This document shows positions 1-8,712 of a DNA stretch of 64,000 nucleotides, piece after piece. Within the stretch, counting starts at the first letter, position 1; the number at the start of each line of letters is the position of its first letter. A program made the position numbers and the translations under genes. Source of the stretch: Solidesulfovibrio magneticus RS-1. Its GTDB lineage: Bacteria > Desulfobacterota > Desulfovibrionia > Desulfovibrionales > Desulfovibrionaceae. The stretch lies in the NCBI RefSeq assembly GCF_000010665.1, contig NC_012796.1:2695501-2759500 (forward strand), in the 5' to 3' direction. Under the pieces are notes generated by a model, which had not been told where the DNA came from, ran no database searches, and saw nothing but the letters and a program-made list of their open reading frames with translations.

Positions 1-404
1 TTTTTGTTCGTGGTCCTTTTTATCGGACCACGACCGCCCTTTTATAGCTCCACGGTTCCGACCATTTTCAAGGGCGCATTAGGCATCCCAACAGCAACAG
101 TCAGTACGCCATGTCCTAATGGATATCCTGTGAAAATAGCCAGTTAACAGGGTGCACTTGAGAACCCGTCAGAATTGACGTTTCCGATATTCTGGCGGAC
201 TGACAGACTGATTTTCCCACAATGTCTCCAAAAACGGCCTCCCTGGACTCCTGGAACTCTGCAAAAACATACGTTTTCACAGAAGCGACTTTTACAAGCT
301 GACCTAGAGTTCATCTTCAACAGTTGAATTAAAAAACTCTTACAAAACCATAGAGGATTTTTACAAGGAGACACACGCATTGGCAAAGTTTTCCAGACGA
401 TCTG
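1..404. other. Left-edge region without a supported gene
   Basis: No convincing coding region is visible. Positions 9-32 hold a perfect 8-bp inverted repeat (CGTGGTCC / GGACCACG around an 8-nt T-rich loop), which could be the terminator of a gene lying left of the window. An AAGGAG at 365-370 looks like a ribosome binding site. It lies about 35 nt from the ATG at 405 and is better spaced for a TTG at 380, which opens a different frame that stops soon. The following gene may therefore have lost its original start by a small frameshift. Confidence 0.4.
9..32. terminator. Inverted repeat at the window edge
   Basis: Eight-base-pair perfect arms CGTGGTCC and GGACCACG enclose TTTTTATC. The structure fits the stem of an intrinsic terminator for a gene outside the window. 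No T-run follows directly on the plus strand. Confidence 0.35.
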
Positions 405-740
405 ATGACCATCATGGGACAGACCATATCCACCAACGAAAAGGGTCTCGTGAGCCTGACCGATCTGTGGAAAGCGGGTGGAGGCGAAGACCGTAACCGC
501 CCGAAAGAGTGGTTATCGTTCAAGGGCAATCAGGAGTTTATTCAGGAGCTTGCAAAAGGGGGGAATCCCACCCTTTTCGTTCAGGTGAAACCCGGACGCA
601 ATGGCGGAACTTTCGCTCACTGGCAGATCGCTCTTGCCTACGCGAAGTACCTGTCCCCGAAGCTCCACATGGCCGTCAACGACATTTACATGCGTTACAA
701 GATGGCCGACCCGAAGCTGGCCGTGGAAGTGGCAGGGTGA
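405..740 (+). CDS. KilA-N domain protein (phage-type), short form
   Basis: This 111-residue protein is almost entirely a KilA-N domain, a DNA-binding module common in phage antirepressors and plasmid proteins. The recognisable parts are an N-terminal TISTNEKGLVSLTDLWKAGG strand-helix stretch and the later signature GGTFAHWQIALAYAKYLSP (about residues 67-85). Family members usually carry a second C-terminal domain, which is missing here, so the gene may be truncated. The ATG at 405 lacks a well-spaced ribosome binding site, which also suggests decay. It lies just left of a tRNA 3'-end-like sequence, so it probably belongs to the end of an integrated element that extends beyond the window. The domain call is firm; function of the short form is unknown. 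Confidence 0.75.
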   Translation: MTIMGQTISTNEKGLVSLTDLWKAGGGEDRNRPKEWLSFKGNQEFIQELAKGGNPTLFVQVKPGRNGGTFAHWQIALAYAKYLSPKLHMAVNDIYMRYKMADPKLAVEVAG

Positions 741-857
741 CCTGGGGCTTGTCAGTGGTTCAGGCCGGTGGTACACACATCATCGTAAACAGAGGCACTT
801 TGGCTGCTCCTTGGAAATAAAAGCGAACGATTTCATGCTTTTGAATGTTCGCCCGGC

Positions 858-878
858 CGATTCCCTCCCTCGCTACCA
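858..878 (+). other. tRNA 3'-end-like sequence, probable attachment site
   Basis: The bases CGATTCCCTCCCTCGCTACC plus a final A read as the 3' side of a tRNA: T-loop end, T-stem strand, a seven-base acceptor strand, discriminator A and CCA. The matching 5' T-stem strand and acceptor strand are absent upstream, so this is not a complete tRNA. A terminator follows 9 nt later, as after a real tRNA gene. The simplest reading is the distal attachment site of an element inserted in a tRNA gene whose intact copy lies to the left of the window. The tRNA identity cannot be set from this fragment. Confidence 0.5.
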
Positions 879-887
879 ATAGTTGAT

Positions 888-921
888 AGGCCCCAGGCGA
901 AAGTCCGGGGCCTTATTTTTT
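888..921 (+). terminator. Rho-independent terminator after tRNA-like fragment
   Basis: Arms AGGCCCC (888-894) and GGGGCCT (907-913) are followed by TATTTTTT. It is a classic intrinsic terminator on the plus strand, placed where the terminator of a tRNA gene would be. Confidence 0.85.
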
Positions 922-1028
922 GCGATATTCCCGCCCCTTGGCCTGCTCCCGGAGCCGGCAAGACACAAAGCCGTTGCGCAAAATCACCGCACCGGAGTAT
1001 TGCTGGAGAAACTCCCAGGAGGGACTCC

Positions 1029-1448
1029 ATGAAACGCGTTACGCCACTTGCCGCCGGCCTGCTCTTTTGCCTGCTGGCCCTGGCGACCGTCTGTCAGGCC
1101 GGCGCTTCCGATCCGCTGTTCATTAACCTGACCAGCGACGACGGCCACCGTTCGCTCATGGCCATCAGCTTTGGCCAAAACCAGTTGCAGCGGGGCCACC
1201 CCCTGACCGTCTATCTCAATGACAAAGCGGTGCGTATCGCCAGCAAGAAGCACGGCGAGGCTTTTGCCGAGCAGCAGGCGCTGCTCCAGCAGATCGTGGC
1301 CAAGGGCGGCACGGTGCTGGTTTGCCCCATGTGCAGCCAGAAATACGGCGTAGCGGAGAGCGACTTCCTTGACGGCGTAAAACTCACCAACCCGGACACG
1401 ACCGGCGCGGCGCTGTTTACGGACAATACCCGGACGCTCTCCTGGTAA
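1029..1448 (+). CDS. Exported DsrE/DsrF-like family protein
   Basis: This 139-residue protein has a signal peptide (basic MKR, hydrophobic residues 6-20, Ala-rich cleavage region near 22-24), so it should be periplasmic. The mature part resembles the DsrE/DsrF-like fold of small sulfur-handling proteins. It has an N-terminal strand (LFINLTS), a central helix segment, and a Cys-containing VLVCPMCSQKYG loop (about residues 99-110) that recurs in exported members. AGGAGG lies 6 nt before the ATG. It stands alone after the terminator at 888-921. The sulfur role is inferred from the family; which Cys reacts is not known from sequence alone. Confidence 0.7.
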   Translation: MKRVTPLAAGLLFCLLALATVCQAGASDPLFINLTSDDGHRSLMAISFGQNQLQRGHPLTVYLNDKAVRIASKKHGEAFAEQQALLQQIVAKGGTVLVCPMCSQKYGVAESDFLDGVKLTNPDTTGAALFTDNTRTLSW

Positions 1449-1596
1449 CTCGCGGCGGGCGCAGAGACGCTTTTCAGCCGGGCTCCATTCCCCGGCCGCT
1501 CCTGTCGCCCGCCCCAATGAGAACGCCAAGATTTTCGGACATCTATTATTATAAATTCACGATTCTCAACAGCCCCACACGACGAGAACCGAAGGG

Positions 1597-2250
1597 TCAG
1601 CCGCCAACCGGCAGGCGTTCGCCAAGTCCGCCGCTCAGCCCTGAACCTTCATTGATGCCGGCGCTCCCCGTGGTACCAGCCGCAGCGCCTTTCTGTTCTT
1701 CTTTCATCAATTGGGCGTTGAGCGTTACCAACGTCGCTGTGAGTTGGTTTATTTCAGACGTGATGATTTTTACTTCAGGATCTTGCGAGCCTTCGGAAGC
1801 CTCGGCCTGGGCGGCATCTCTTTCATCAGTGTTTGCCTCCGATTCAGGTGCGACCGCCTTCTCTTCGCCATCACTTGAGTTCTTTTTCTTTGCCGTCGCA
1901 GCAGCCAAGCGCGAATTTGCTTTGTCGAGCTGTTCTTTCACTTTTTGTATCTGTTTCAATAACATCTCGCGGGTACTCGTCGTTTCTTCCTCTTTTGTTT
2001 CTTCTTCTGTTCCCTGCGCCTGGCTTGAAACGGCGCTGCCAGATGTCGTTTCGGCAGATTGCTGCTGCTTTTGACGAGCTGCTTCGGAAATTTCAACCGT
2101 GTCGGTGTTTCTTGACGTTTCGCTGTCCGTTTGCCCCACCGTGGCGACAGCGCTCTGGGAAACCGTTGTCTGCGATAACTTCCTGGAATCTTGATAGGCT
2201 TTTATCGAATCGCTCGTCATTGCCCCTGTTCCATTAAGAAGAATGTCCAT
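1597..2250 (-). CDS. Hypothetical Ser/Glu-rich coiled-coil protein
   Basis: The product is a 217-residue hydrophilic protein of low complexity, rich in Ser, Thr, Glu, Gln and Ala. A probable coiled coil spans roughly residues 95-120 (REMLLKQIQKVKEQLDKANS) and a second helical stretch spans about 160-185. Near residue 51 is TVEISEAARQ, a motif of the kind seen in flagellar and hook-associated proteins, but the rest matches no family I know. GGAGGA lies 5 nt before the ATG. Base composition is lower in GC than the neighbours. It appears to be a single gene transcribed away from 2368-2655. No function is assigned. Confidence 0.65.
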   Translation of the reverse strand: MDILLNGTGAMTSDSIKAYQDSRKLSQTTVSQSAVATVGQTDSETSRNTDTVEISEAARQKQQQSAETTSGSAVSSQAQGTEEETKEEETTSTREMLLKQIQKVKEQLDKANSRLAAATAKKKNSSDGEEKAVAPESEANTDERDAAQAEASEGSQDPEVKIITSEINQLTATLVTLNAQLMKEEQKGAAAGTTGSAGINEGSGLSGGLGERLPVGG

Positions 2251-2367
2251 GTCTCCTCCGGTAGGAAAACGGTCGGCAGCATGGTTACAGGCTCACTCGC
2301 TCTTTTCTATCGGCAAGAAATAGGATTTCTTAAGTTCATAACGAATACGCTTTGACAGCGTGCAATG

Positions 2368-2655
2368 TTAGACTAGTAACCCCTCCAGGCCCGGGGCGAC
2401 CTTACCGGGCAGGAATTCGATGACCTCGTAGCTGGCTGCGCCGGCCTTGGCAAAGGGATCTCCGGCCAGGATCGCCTCCAAGGCTTCCCGGCTGGCCGCC
2501 CGGGCCAGGATAACCCCGCCCGTGCGCGGCAGTTGACGGCCTGAGGCCAAAAACACGCCCCGGGCATAGTTTTCATCCAGATAGAGCCTGTGGGCATCGA
2601 GCAGCCCGTCAATAACCTCAAGGGGCTGGCAATAGCGCAGCAGTACGACGAACAT
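2368..2655 (-). CDS. YciI-like (YCII-related) protein
   Basis: This 95-residue protein has the dimeric alpha-beta barrel pattern of the YCII family: the opening MFVVLLRYCQPLEVIDGLLDA, then HRLYLDENYARGVFLASGRQ and a GGVILARA strand, ending with YEVIEFLPGKV. The start was placed at MFVVLL because AAAGGAGG lies 5 nt before it. An in-frame start nine codons further upstream has no such site. Family members are small cytosolic proteins, some with dehydrochlorinase-like activity, most uncharacterised. It is divergent from the cyclic-nucleotide-domain gene at 2752, so the two may share a promoter region. Confidence 0.8.
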   Translation of the reverse strand: MFVVLLRYCQPLEVIDGLLDAHRLYLDENYARGVFLASGRQLPRTGGVILARAASREALEAILAGDPFAKAGAASYEVIEFLPGKVAPGLEGLLV

Positions 2656-2751
2656 GGCGGCCTCCTTTTCCTTTGGGGACAAATCCTATAAGAAATTCGA
2701 GGCCTGTCCGGCAAGGGAGACAGACCAGCCAAGCCCCAAGGAGGCTCCGCC

Positions 2752-3219
2752 ATGGAAGACAGCGATATCGACGACATCGCCGCCCTGCTCGACGGACTTA
2801 AACTCGGCGCTGCCCTGGGCTGGGAAGAAGTGCGCCGGATCGCCGGCTACATGCAGGTCAAGAGCTTCCCGGCCGGCACGACGATCATTCAGGAAGGCCG
2901 CAAGGCCACTTCTCTGGCGTTCATTGAGAAAGGCGTGGTCACCATCCAAAAGGAAGAGGCCGGGGGCTGCGAACGCCACATCATTGACCTGACCCGCGAC
3001 GCCGTCATCGGCGAAATCGCCTTTTTCGACAGCGAACCCCGCTCGGCCACGGTGGTGGCCAAGACCGACGTGCGCCTGCTCATCCTCACCCGGGAGCGTT
3101 TTGACGAACTGGCCGCAATCGAACCACAGCTGGCCATCAAGACGCTTTTTTACATTGGCCGGGTGTTGAGCCGCCGGCTGCGCCAGGTAACGGGCCGCTT
3201 CGTGGGCCTGCTGGCCTAA
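2752..3219 (+). CDS. Cyclic nucleotide-binding domain protein without DNA-binding domain
   Basis: At 155 residues this is a lone cNMP-binding (Crp effector-type) beta-roll. Visible features are FPAGTTIIQEGRKATSLAFIEKG (strands 1-4), a phosphate-binding-cassette-like VIGEIAFFDSEPRSATVVAKTD, and a C-terminal helix. No helix-turn-helix follows, so it is not a classical Crp/FNR regulator. It may sense a nucleotide and act through a partner. AAGGAGG lies 7 nt before the ATG. A strong terminator follows at 3253-3295, so the gene is probably monocistronic. Ligand and partner are unknown. Confidence 0.82.
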   Translation: MEDSDIDDIAALLDGLKLGAALGWEEVRRIAGYMQVKSFPAGTTIIQEGRKATSLAFIEKGVVTIQKEEAGGCERHIIDLTRDAVIGEIAFFDSEPRSATVVAKTDVRLLILTRERFDELAAIEPQLAIKTLFYIGRVLSRRLRQVTGRFVGLLA

Positions 3220-3252
3220 GACCGAATCGCTCACGGCCAAGGCCGACAAGAG

Positions 3253-3295
3253 CGCAAAAGGCGTCTGCCCCGACCGGAAGCAGACGCCTTTTGCG
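3253..3295. terminator. Bidirectional terminator between convergent genes
   Basis: A perfect 16-bp inverted repeat (CGCAAAAGGCGTCTGC at 3253-3268 with GCAGACGCCTTTTGCG at 3280-3295) lies between the stops of the cNMP gene and the chemotaxis receptor. The A/T runs inside the arms let it work in both directions. Confidence 0.85.
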
Positions 3296-3320
3296 TTCAG
3301 AGATGGCGGAGGACAGCTGC

Positions 3321-5348
3321 CTAGGCTGGCAGCGCGGCCTGGCCGGTCTCGAGGCCCGAAATGACGGTCTCCAGCTCCCGGGCCTGGCCGGCCAGAGCGG
3401 TGACAGCCCGGGCCGAGGCGGCCATGGCGTCGGATGTGCCGTGGGAGATACGGCTGATTTCCTCGGCGGTCTGGCGCATCTGCTCGGTGGTGGCCGACTG
3501 CTCTTCGGCGGCGGCTGCCATGGAGCGGATCTGGTCCGAGGTGCGCGAGACGATGCCGACGATCTCTTCCAGCATGACACCGGAGGCATGGGCCTTGTCC
3601 GTGCCGGCGGCGATGGCCCTGGTGGTCTCGTCGGTCTTGGCGCTGTTGCGGCGCACGCTTTGCTGCATGGTGGTAATAAAGCCGGCCACATCCTTGGTGG
3701 CGGTCATGGTTTTTTCGGCCAGCTTGCGGACCTCATCGGCCACCACGGCAAAGCCGCGGCCGGCGTCACCGGCCCGGGCCGCTTCGATGGCGGCATTGAG
3801 CGCCAGCAAGTTTGTCTGGTCGGCGATGTCGGCAATGACGCCCATGATTTTGCCAATGCCTTCGGCCTGGTCGCCAAGGTCATTCATGTCGCGGCGCAGT
3901 TCCTCGGCCAACTGGTTGACGTTGCCGATAACCGTGGCCACGTCGGAAACCATGCCGGCACCGGCGGTGGCCTTTTTCCGGGCGTCGTCGGCCAGGGCGG
4001 CGGCAGCGGCGGCGTTGCGGGCAACTTCAAGGACGGCGGTGTTCATGGCGTCCATGGCCAGGGCGGTTTCGCCGATGCGCTCCTTCTGCTCCACAGCCCC
4101 ATGCTCCACCATGTCAACTTGATGGGCCAGGGCCTCGGTTTCCCCGGCCAGGGCGTCGGCGATGGCCTTGGCTTCCCGGGCCGTGGCCAGCATCCGGTCG
4201 CTCTGCTCCCGCATGAGGGCCTCGCTGCGGCGCAGATCAGTATAATCGGAATAAACGCAAAGTGACCCCATCATCTTGCCGTTGATGGCGTTATACAGCG
4301 GCGTGGCGTCGATGAGCACATTGCGGACATTGCCCTGGCGCGAAACCAGATCGACCTCCTTGCGGATGCCGCGCTTCTCGGCCATGCACAGGCCGAGTAC
4401 GGTCTTGCGACCGGGATCGCCGTAAAAAAAGCCGGCCACGTTCTGGCCGTAATAATCTTCGGGACGGCCGGAGTGCTCGATAAGGCGCATGAGATCGTCG
4501 TTGGTCAGCCGCAGGTTCTCGGCCTCGTCCACCACCACGAATGGGGTGGCCATGCCGGCCACGATGCCTTGATAGTAGCCCAGGGAGTTCTCCAAATGGT
4601 GGACCATCTCGCGCAGCGACTGGCCGATAGCTTCAAACTCTTTGGGCAGCCCCGTACGCAAACTGGAGCCGAAATGGCCCTGGGCGATGGCCCCGGCATA
4701 GTCGACGAGGGCTTTTGCGCCGCTGGTCACGCCTCGGATAAGCCCGGTGATGAGGAGTAAAAGCAGGACCACCGAAAGCACGGCCATGCCGAGGAACATA
4801 CGAAAGACCGTGGCCTCGCCTTCCTGAATGGCGTCGAGGTTGGCTTTGTTGGCCTCTCGCTGGATGGCGACGGCGTCCAGGATGATTTTTTTCAGCGCCC
4901 GCCACTGCGGCGTCTCCTCGGTATTGAGCAGTTGCACGGCCTTGGCCGGGTCGGTGGGGGCTATGTCCATGAGGCGTTTTTTCAGTTCATGGCTGGTCTC
5001 CCAACGGGGGCCGATCTGACGCAAGTCCTCGGCAATGCGGCCGGTGGCCAGGGCCGTCGCCGAAGCAAGCGCCTCGCGAAACTGCTTGTCGGCATTGGCG
5101 TAGTTGTCCCGGGCCGTTTTGTCGCTGGGATTGAGCAACACGTTTCTCGTGGCCTGCTCGGTCTGCAGCCCCTGAGCGTAAACGTCCTGAAGATGGTATA
5201 AAAGCGGTCCATCGACGGTGCTGACGTTTTTGAGGTAGCCAAGCATCCTGTCTTGCTGCATATACAGCAGCATAAGGGTCAAACTTGCCCCGATGACGCT
5301 GGCCACGCCAAGAGTCAACAGCAAGGATTTTAGGCTCAAGCGACTCAT
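3321..5348 (-). CDS. Methyl-accepting chemotaxis protein with PAS domain
   Basis: The 675-residue receptor has a first membrane helix at about 8-30, a helical periplasmic sensing region at 31-182 and a second membrane helix at about 183-205. A HAMP-like linker, a PAS domain (about 265-380) and a C-terminal signalling coiled coil follow. The signalling tip reads [18 protein letters not shown], the conserved CheA/CheW contact hairpin. The start was set at [10 protein letters not shown] because GGGAGGA lies 6 nt upstream; an 82-codon upstream extension in the same frame looks non-coding. It is followed by a shared terminator and preceded by a long AT-rich gap. The ligand is unknown; the PAS domain suggests redox or small-molecule input. 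Confidence 0.93.
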   Translation of the reverse strand: MSRLSLKSLLLTLGVASVIGASLTLMLLYMQQDRMLGYLKNVSTVDGPLLYHLQDVYAQGLQTEQATRNVLLNPSDKTARDNYANADKQFREALASATALATGRIAEDLRQIGPRWETSHELKKRLMDIAPTDPAKAVQLLNTEETPQWRALKKIILDAVAIQREANKANLDAIQEGEATVFRMFLGMAVLSVVLLLLLITGLIRGVTSGAKALVDYAGAIAQGHFGSSLRTGLPKEFEAIGQSLREMVHHLENSLGYYQGIVAGMATPFVVVDEAENLRLTNDDLMRLIEHSGRPEDYYGQNVAGFFYGDPGRKTVLGLCMAEKRGIRKEVDLVSRQGNVRNVLIDATPLYNAINGKMMGSLCVYSDYTDLRRSEALMREQSDRMLATAREAKAIADALAGETEALAHQVDMVEHGAVEQKERIGETALAMDAMNTAVLEVARNAAAAAALADDARKKATAGAGMVSDVATVIGNVNQLAEELRRDMNDLGDQAEGIGKIMGVIADIADQTNLLALNAAIEAARAGDAGRGFAVVADEVRKLAEKTMTATKDVAGFITTMQQSVRRNSAKTDETTRAIAAGTDKAHASGVMLEEIVGIVSRTSDQIRSMAAAAEEQSATTEQMRQTAEEISRISHGTSDAMAASARAVTALAGQARELETVISGLETGQAALPA

Positions 5349-6336
5349 AATATCCTCCCGGGAGTCAGGCGATAACAGACGGCGCACACGGCTATGCGCA
5401 CCCTGGGAGCGCCAGCCACTGCGACGAAAAGGTTTCATCAGTGTACCGCTGCCTATAACCTGACGACACCCCTTTTGCAACAAAACGATGTCGGGAAATT
5501 TCTCACAATATCCACAAAACTTCTCAAATCTAACACTTTGCGATTGTGAATTTGCGAACAAATAGCAACAGCAACTCTCTACTCGTCTCCACATTCACAA
5601 CAAAACGATTCACAGAGAGCACCAACCACCATCAGTTTAAAGTCATAATGACACAGCATAGCACGAGGTAGAATCCGACAGATTATCAACATTACCTAAC
5701 CAAGCCAAAGTCAATAATTAAACTTTATTATTTAAAAAAACCACAAAGCACTATACATATTCAACTCGCCAACCACCATCAATATTTTAATACTTTTGTT
5801 AAATTCATTCGCCTTGGTTGTGACTCCAGATCACAACATTATATCTTCAAAAAACTAAAAAATTTTACCCGTAACATAGCTTTCGCAACAAACGCAATTC
5901 ATAAATTTTCCGTCAATCTGATGTCTTAATTCCACTTACACCTGGTAAAAATTGGTTTTCACCGTGGATTTATAGTCTCTATCGCCAACGACAAGATTGG
6001 CTCAGCGACAAAACACCTTCGATTTTCCTTTTTCAACCGCGAATTCTCGGAGAGACCAATCGTCAGGACGGCCTCGGAACAAGAGACAAGAGTTCGACGA
6101 CCCAAAACCGGCAAATCTCGCCGATGGCAGTACGCCAGCGACGTGCACAATGACCCTAGGGCCCGACACCAAAAAGCCAGGATGTTTCAGACGTATTGCG
6201 GGTCTCAGGTGAACCGACCAACAGCCAAGCCCGCAGCATTTCGGAAATCAGACCGACGAACCCACGAAAAGGGCGGTCGCTCGGTCGGCAGGCGGCGCCA
6301 CGCAACTGTCACGGCCTTGAACTGGCTTAAAAAAAA
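5349..6336. other. Long AT-rich intergenic region
   Basis: Nearly 1 kb upstream of the chemotaxis receptor carries no convincing gene. Positions 5560-5960 are markedly richer in A and T than the rest of the window and hold only short open frames. The receptor promoter should lie here on the minus strand. From about 6000 the GC content rises again with no supported coding sequence. Confidence 0.6.
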
Positions 6337-6368
6337 GCTTTTCCCGGGCGGCCGGCCGGGATAAAAGC
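6329..6368 (-). terminator. Orphan intrinsic terminator on the minus strand
   Basis: Read on the minus strand, a GCTTTTATCCCGG...CCGGGAAAAGC hairpin (6337-6368) is followed by eight T (6329-6336). No minus-strand gene lies between it and ssrA to the right, so it either ends an unrecognised short transcript or acts on antisense transcription. Confidence 0.55.
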
Positions 6369-6462
6369 AGGTCAAGGGGTTCTGGCCAGCCTGGACGCCT
6401 TGCCACCATGCCGCACATCAGTCGCCGGGGCTTGCCTGCGGCGGACTTAAGGAGATTTGCCC

Positions 6463-6708
6463 ATGCGCCGTACACTCCCCCTGCTGCTTATTGCCCTGGC
6501 CCTGGCCGCCGGTTGCACCCGCCCGCCGTATGCCAAGCCGGGAGCCGAGCTGACCGCCGTGGAAGACGATTATACCGACTGCTACAGCAAGGCTTCGCTG
6601 GACGTGAACACGCCGCCGTTCCCGGACCGGCCGCTGACGGTGGTGGACCAAGACGCCGACGCCTGCATGAAGGAACGCGGCTACGTTTCCAAGATACGGC
6701 TCAACTAA
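6463..6708 (+). CDS. Small putative lipoprotein
   Basis: This 81-residue protein has a lipoprotein signal: MRRTLPLLLIALALAAGC, with lipobox LAAGC and lipidated Cys at residue 18. The mature 63 residues contain two more Cys (DCYSK and DACMKERGY), which could form a disulfide in the periplasm. The start was placed at the ATG at 6463, 8 nt after AAGGAG. A TTG two codons upstream is possible but poorly spaced. The gene lies directly before ssrA. No family is recognised, and the role is unknown. Confidence 0.75.
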   Translation: MRRTLPLLLIALALAAGCTRPPYAKPGAELTAVEDDYTDCYSKASLDVNTPPFPDRPLTVVDQDADACMKERGYVSKIRLN

Positions 6709-6862
6709 CATGGCATTCCCGGTGACAGGCCGCGCCCGGAGTCTCGGCGCGCTGTCCGGCTCGGGTTTTGTCGAATTCATCCAGAAGCTGTTCGCGGCTC
6801 GGGGAAGCGAGACTTCTCCCCCCTTGCGCTTTGGGGAAAATGCGTTATCTTGAAGTTTCGAC

Positions 6863-7221
6863 GGGGGCGCCCTGGTTTCGACGGGGATAGTGAAGCCCTG
6901 GTTGCAGGTCGAGGTGCCGCGAGGCCTCGTAAAACACGCGGCAACTGGTTAACTGCCAACGATTACGACTACGCTCTGGCTGCTTAATGACAGCCAGCGT
7001 TCCATCAGCCGACGCCTGATACGCTGAACCGGGACGCCAAACCCCATCTGGCTGGCGCAAACCTTCGTCCGTTGAGGTGAGCGCGAGAACCAAAGACGGA
7101 CTGGCCAGAGGCGGCCCGGCCGGAAGGCCTGCCCGAGGCGAGATTGTTTTCCGGTCTAAGCCTGTAGACGCCTGGAGTGGAGCATTCTCGGACGGGGGTT
7201 CGATTCCCCCCGCCTCCACCA
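6863..7221 (+). ncRNA. ssrA: tmRNA (transfer-messenger RNA)
   Basis: One-piece tmRNA of 359 nt. The 5' end GGGGGCG pairs with CGCCTCC before the 3' ACCA (7218-7221). The tRNA-like part has the usual 5' GGTTTCGACGGGG element and a 3' T-arm GGGGGTTCGATTCCCCC. The tag reading frame at 6955-6987 encodes ANDYDYALAA followed by TAA, the form seen in Desulfovibrio relatives. With SmpB the RNA rescues stalled ribosomes and marks the peptides for proteolysis. A hairpin at 7277-7300 probably terminates it. Confidence 0.97.
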
Positions 7222-7276
7222 TCCACCCCCTCGACACCGTCCGTTACGGTTCAAAAAGTCAGAAATTTCAGCCAAG

Positions 7277-7310
7277 AAGCCGGTCCGCAAGGGCCGGCTT
7301 CCTGCGTTTT
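7277..7310 (+). terminator. Probable ssrA terminator
   Basis: Arms AAGCCGG and CCGGCTT with a GCAA-containing loop region lie at 7277-7300, followed by a short T-rich tail ending TTTT at 7310. It sits 56 nt after the tmRNA 3' end. Confidence 0.6.
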
Positions 7311-7521
7311 GGTCAATGCCCCAACCGCCATGGCCTCAGCGGCCGAGCGCTTGCGCAAAATACGGAGAGCTTCGTTGTGCGTTGTTCAACGAAAGCGCGC
7401 AGCAAGTTTTGGCAGTTCCCGAGGCGTGTGCGTTGACACCCCCCGCAGGCTTGGATAGCCCTCCCGAAACCCCGCGATTCCATGCTGGGCACAACACCAC
7501 CGCAACAAGCCAACAACACCC

Positions 7522-8358
7522 ATGATCGTCACCCGCTTCGCGCCAAGCCCCACTGGGCTGCTCCACCTGGGCCACGCTTATTCGGCCCTGGCCGCCCATG
7601 AAGCGGCCCGGAAGGCCGGAGGGCGGTTCTTGCTGCGCATCGAGGACATCGATCCCGGCCGCTGCAAGCCGGAATTCTCCTTGGCCCTGATGGAAGACCT
7701 CCGCTGGCTGGGGCTAACCTGGGAGGAACCGGTGCGCTTCCAGTCCCAACACATGGAGGACTACACGGCGGCCCTGGGCCGGTTACAGGCCATGGGCCTC
7801 GTCTATCCCTGCTTTTGCACCCGCAGCGAAATCCAGGCCCTGGCCGCGCCCCAGGAAAACGACGTGGAAGGGCCGGTCTATCCTGGCACATGCCGCGATC
7901 TCGCCGCGACCGCGCGCGCGGCCCTGGCGGCAGACCGTCCCTGCGTCTGGCGGCTCGACATGGCCCGAGCCTGTGTCCTGGCCGGCGACCTCGTCTGGCA
8001 CGACGACGGACGGGGTGAAGTCCGGGCCGATCCGGCCCGCTTTGGCGACGTAGTCCTGGCCCGCAAGGACGTGCTCACGAGCTACCACTTGAGCGTCGTC
8101 GTGGACGACGCTCTGCAAGGCGTCAGTCTGGTCACGCGCGGCGAGGATCTGTTCGCGGCTACCGACGTCCACCGTCTGCTCCAGGCACTGCTCGGCCTAC
8201 CCACCCCCCGCTATCGCCACCACACGCTTATGCGCGACGCCTCCGGTCGGCGTTACGCCAAGCGCGACAAGGCCCTCACCCTGCGCGCCCTGCGCCAATC
8301 CGGCAAAACGCCCCAGGACGTGCGGGACATTGTCGGCTTCGGCCAGCTCCCTGGTTGA
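7522..8358 (+). CDS. gluQ: Glutamyl-Q tRNA(Asp) synthetase
   Basis: This 278-residue protein is the GluQ/YadB paralogue of glutamyl-tRNA synthetase. It contains only the catalytic half, without the anticodon-binding domain. It activates glutamate and attaches it to the queuosine base of tRNA-Asp. The class I signature is FAPSPTGLLHLGHAYSALAA (residues 6-25), the LLRIEDIDPGR segment follows, and YAKRDKALTL stands in for KMSKS. Zinc ligands are likely CFC (about 97-99) with the later YPGTC. The length fits the family (about 300). It stands alone after ssrA; there is no clear ribosome binding site in the AC-rich leader. Confidence 0.93.
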   Translation: MIVTRFAPSPTGLLHLGHAYSALAAHEAARKAGGRFLLRIEDIDPGRCKPEFSLALMEDLRWLGLTWEEPVRFQSQHMEDYTAALGRLQAMGLVYPCFCTRSEIQALAAPQENDVEGPVYPGTCRDLAATARAALAADRPCVWRLDMARACVLAGDLVWHDDGRGEVRADPARFGDVVLARKDVLTSYHLSVVVDDALQGVSLVTRGEDLFAATDVHRLLQALLGLPTPRYRHHTLMRDASGRRYAKRDKALTLRALRQSGKTPQDVRDIVGFGQLPG

Positions 8359-8712
8359 TCCGGCAACCCGCCAACACGCCGGCCTCAGCTCTCCCTTGCA
8401 TTGTTCTTGCCGGGCACGCCCGGGGGCAACTGTTTATCCGGCCTCGCCCTTACTGCTGACGATGCCAAAGATGCAGCGCGGTCCGGCAACAAAGCCCTCT
8501 CATCCAAGAGCGTCCTGCCCAGGCGGTTTCGCGACAAGCTCAGCAATGCGAAATAACTTCGCCAAGCCGTTGAAGACGTTGCCACATATTGACAACATTG
8601 TGCACGGCAAGCATACCCTTAGGGCTACGCGAAACATAGGCACTCATCTTCCATGCCGCTCGGACCGACGCCATCCTGGCTGGTGGTCTCGGCCTGCCCT
8701 GCGAGAATTTGC
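8359..8712. other. Intergenic region upstream of the barrel gene
   Basis: About 350 nt without a supported gene. Apart from a possible promoter at 8589-8617, nothing stands out. Confidence 0.5.
8589..8617 (+). promoter_or_regulatory. Candidate sigma70-type promoter
   Basis: A consensus TTGACA (8589-8594) is separated by 17 nt from CATACC (8612-8617), a weak -10 match. It lies about 95 nt before the proposed start of the outer-membrane barrel gene at 8713. Confidence 0.35.
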
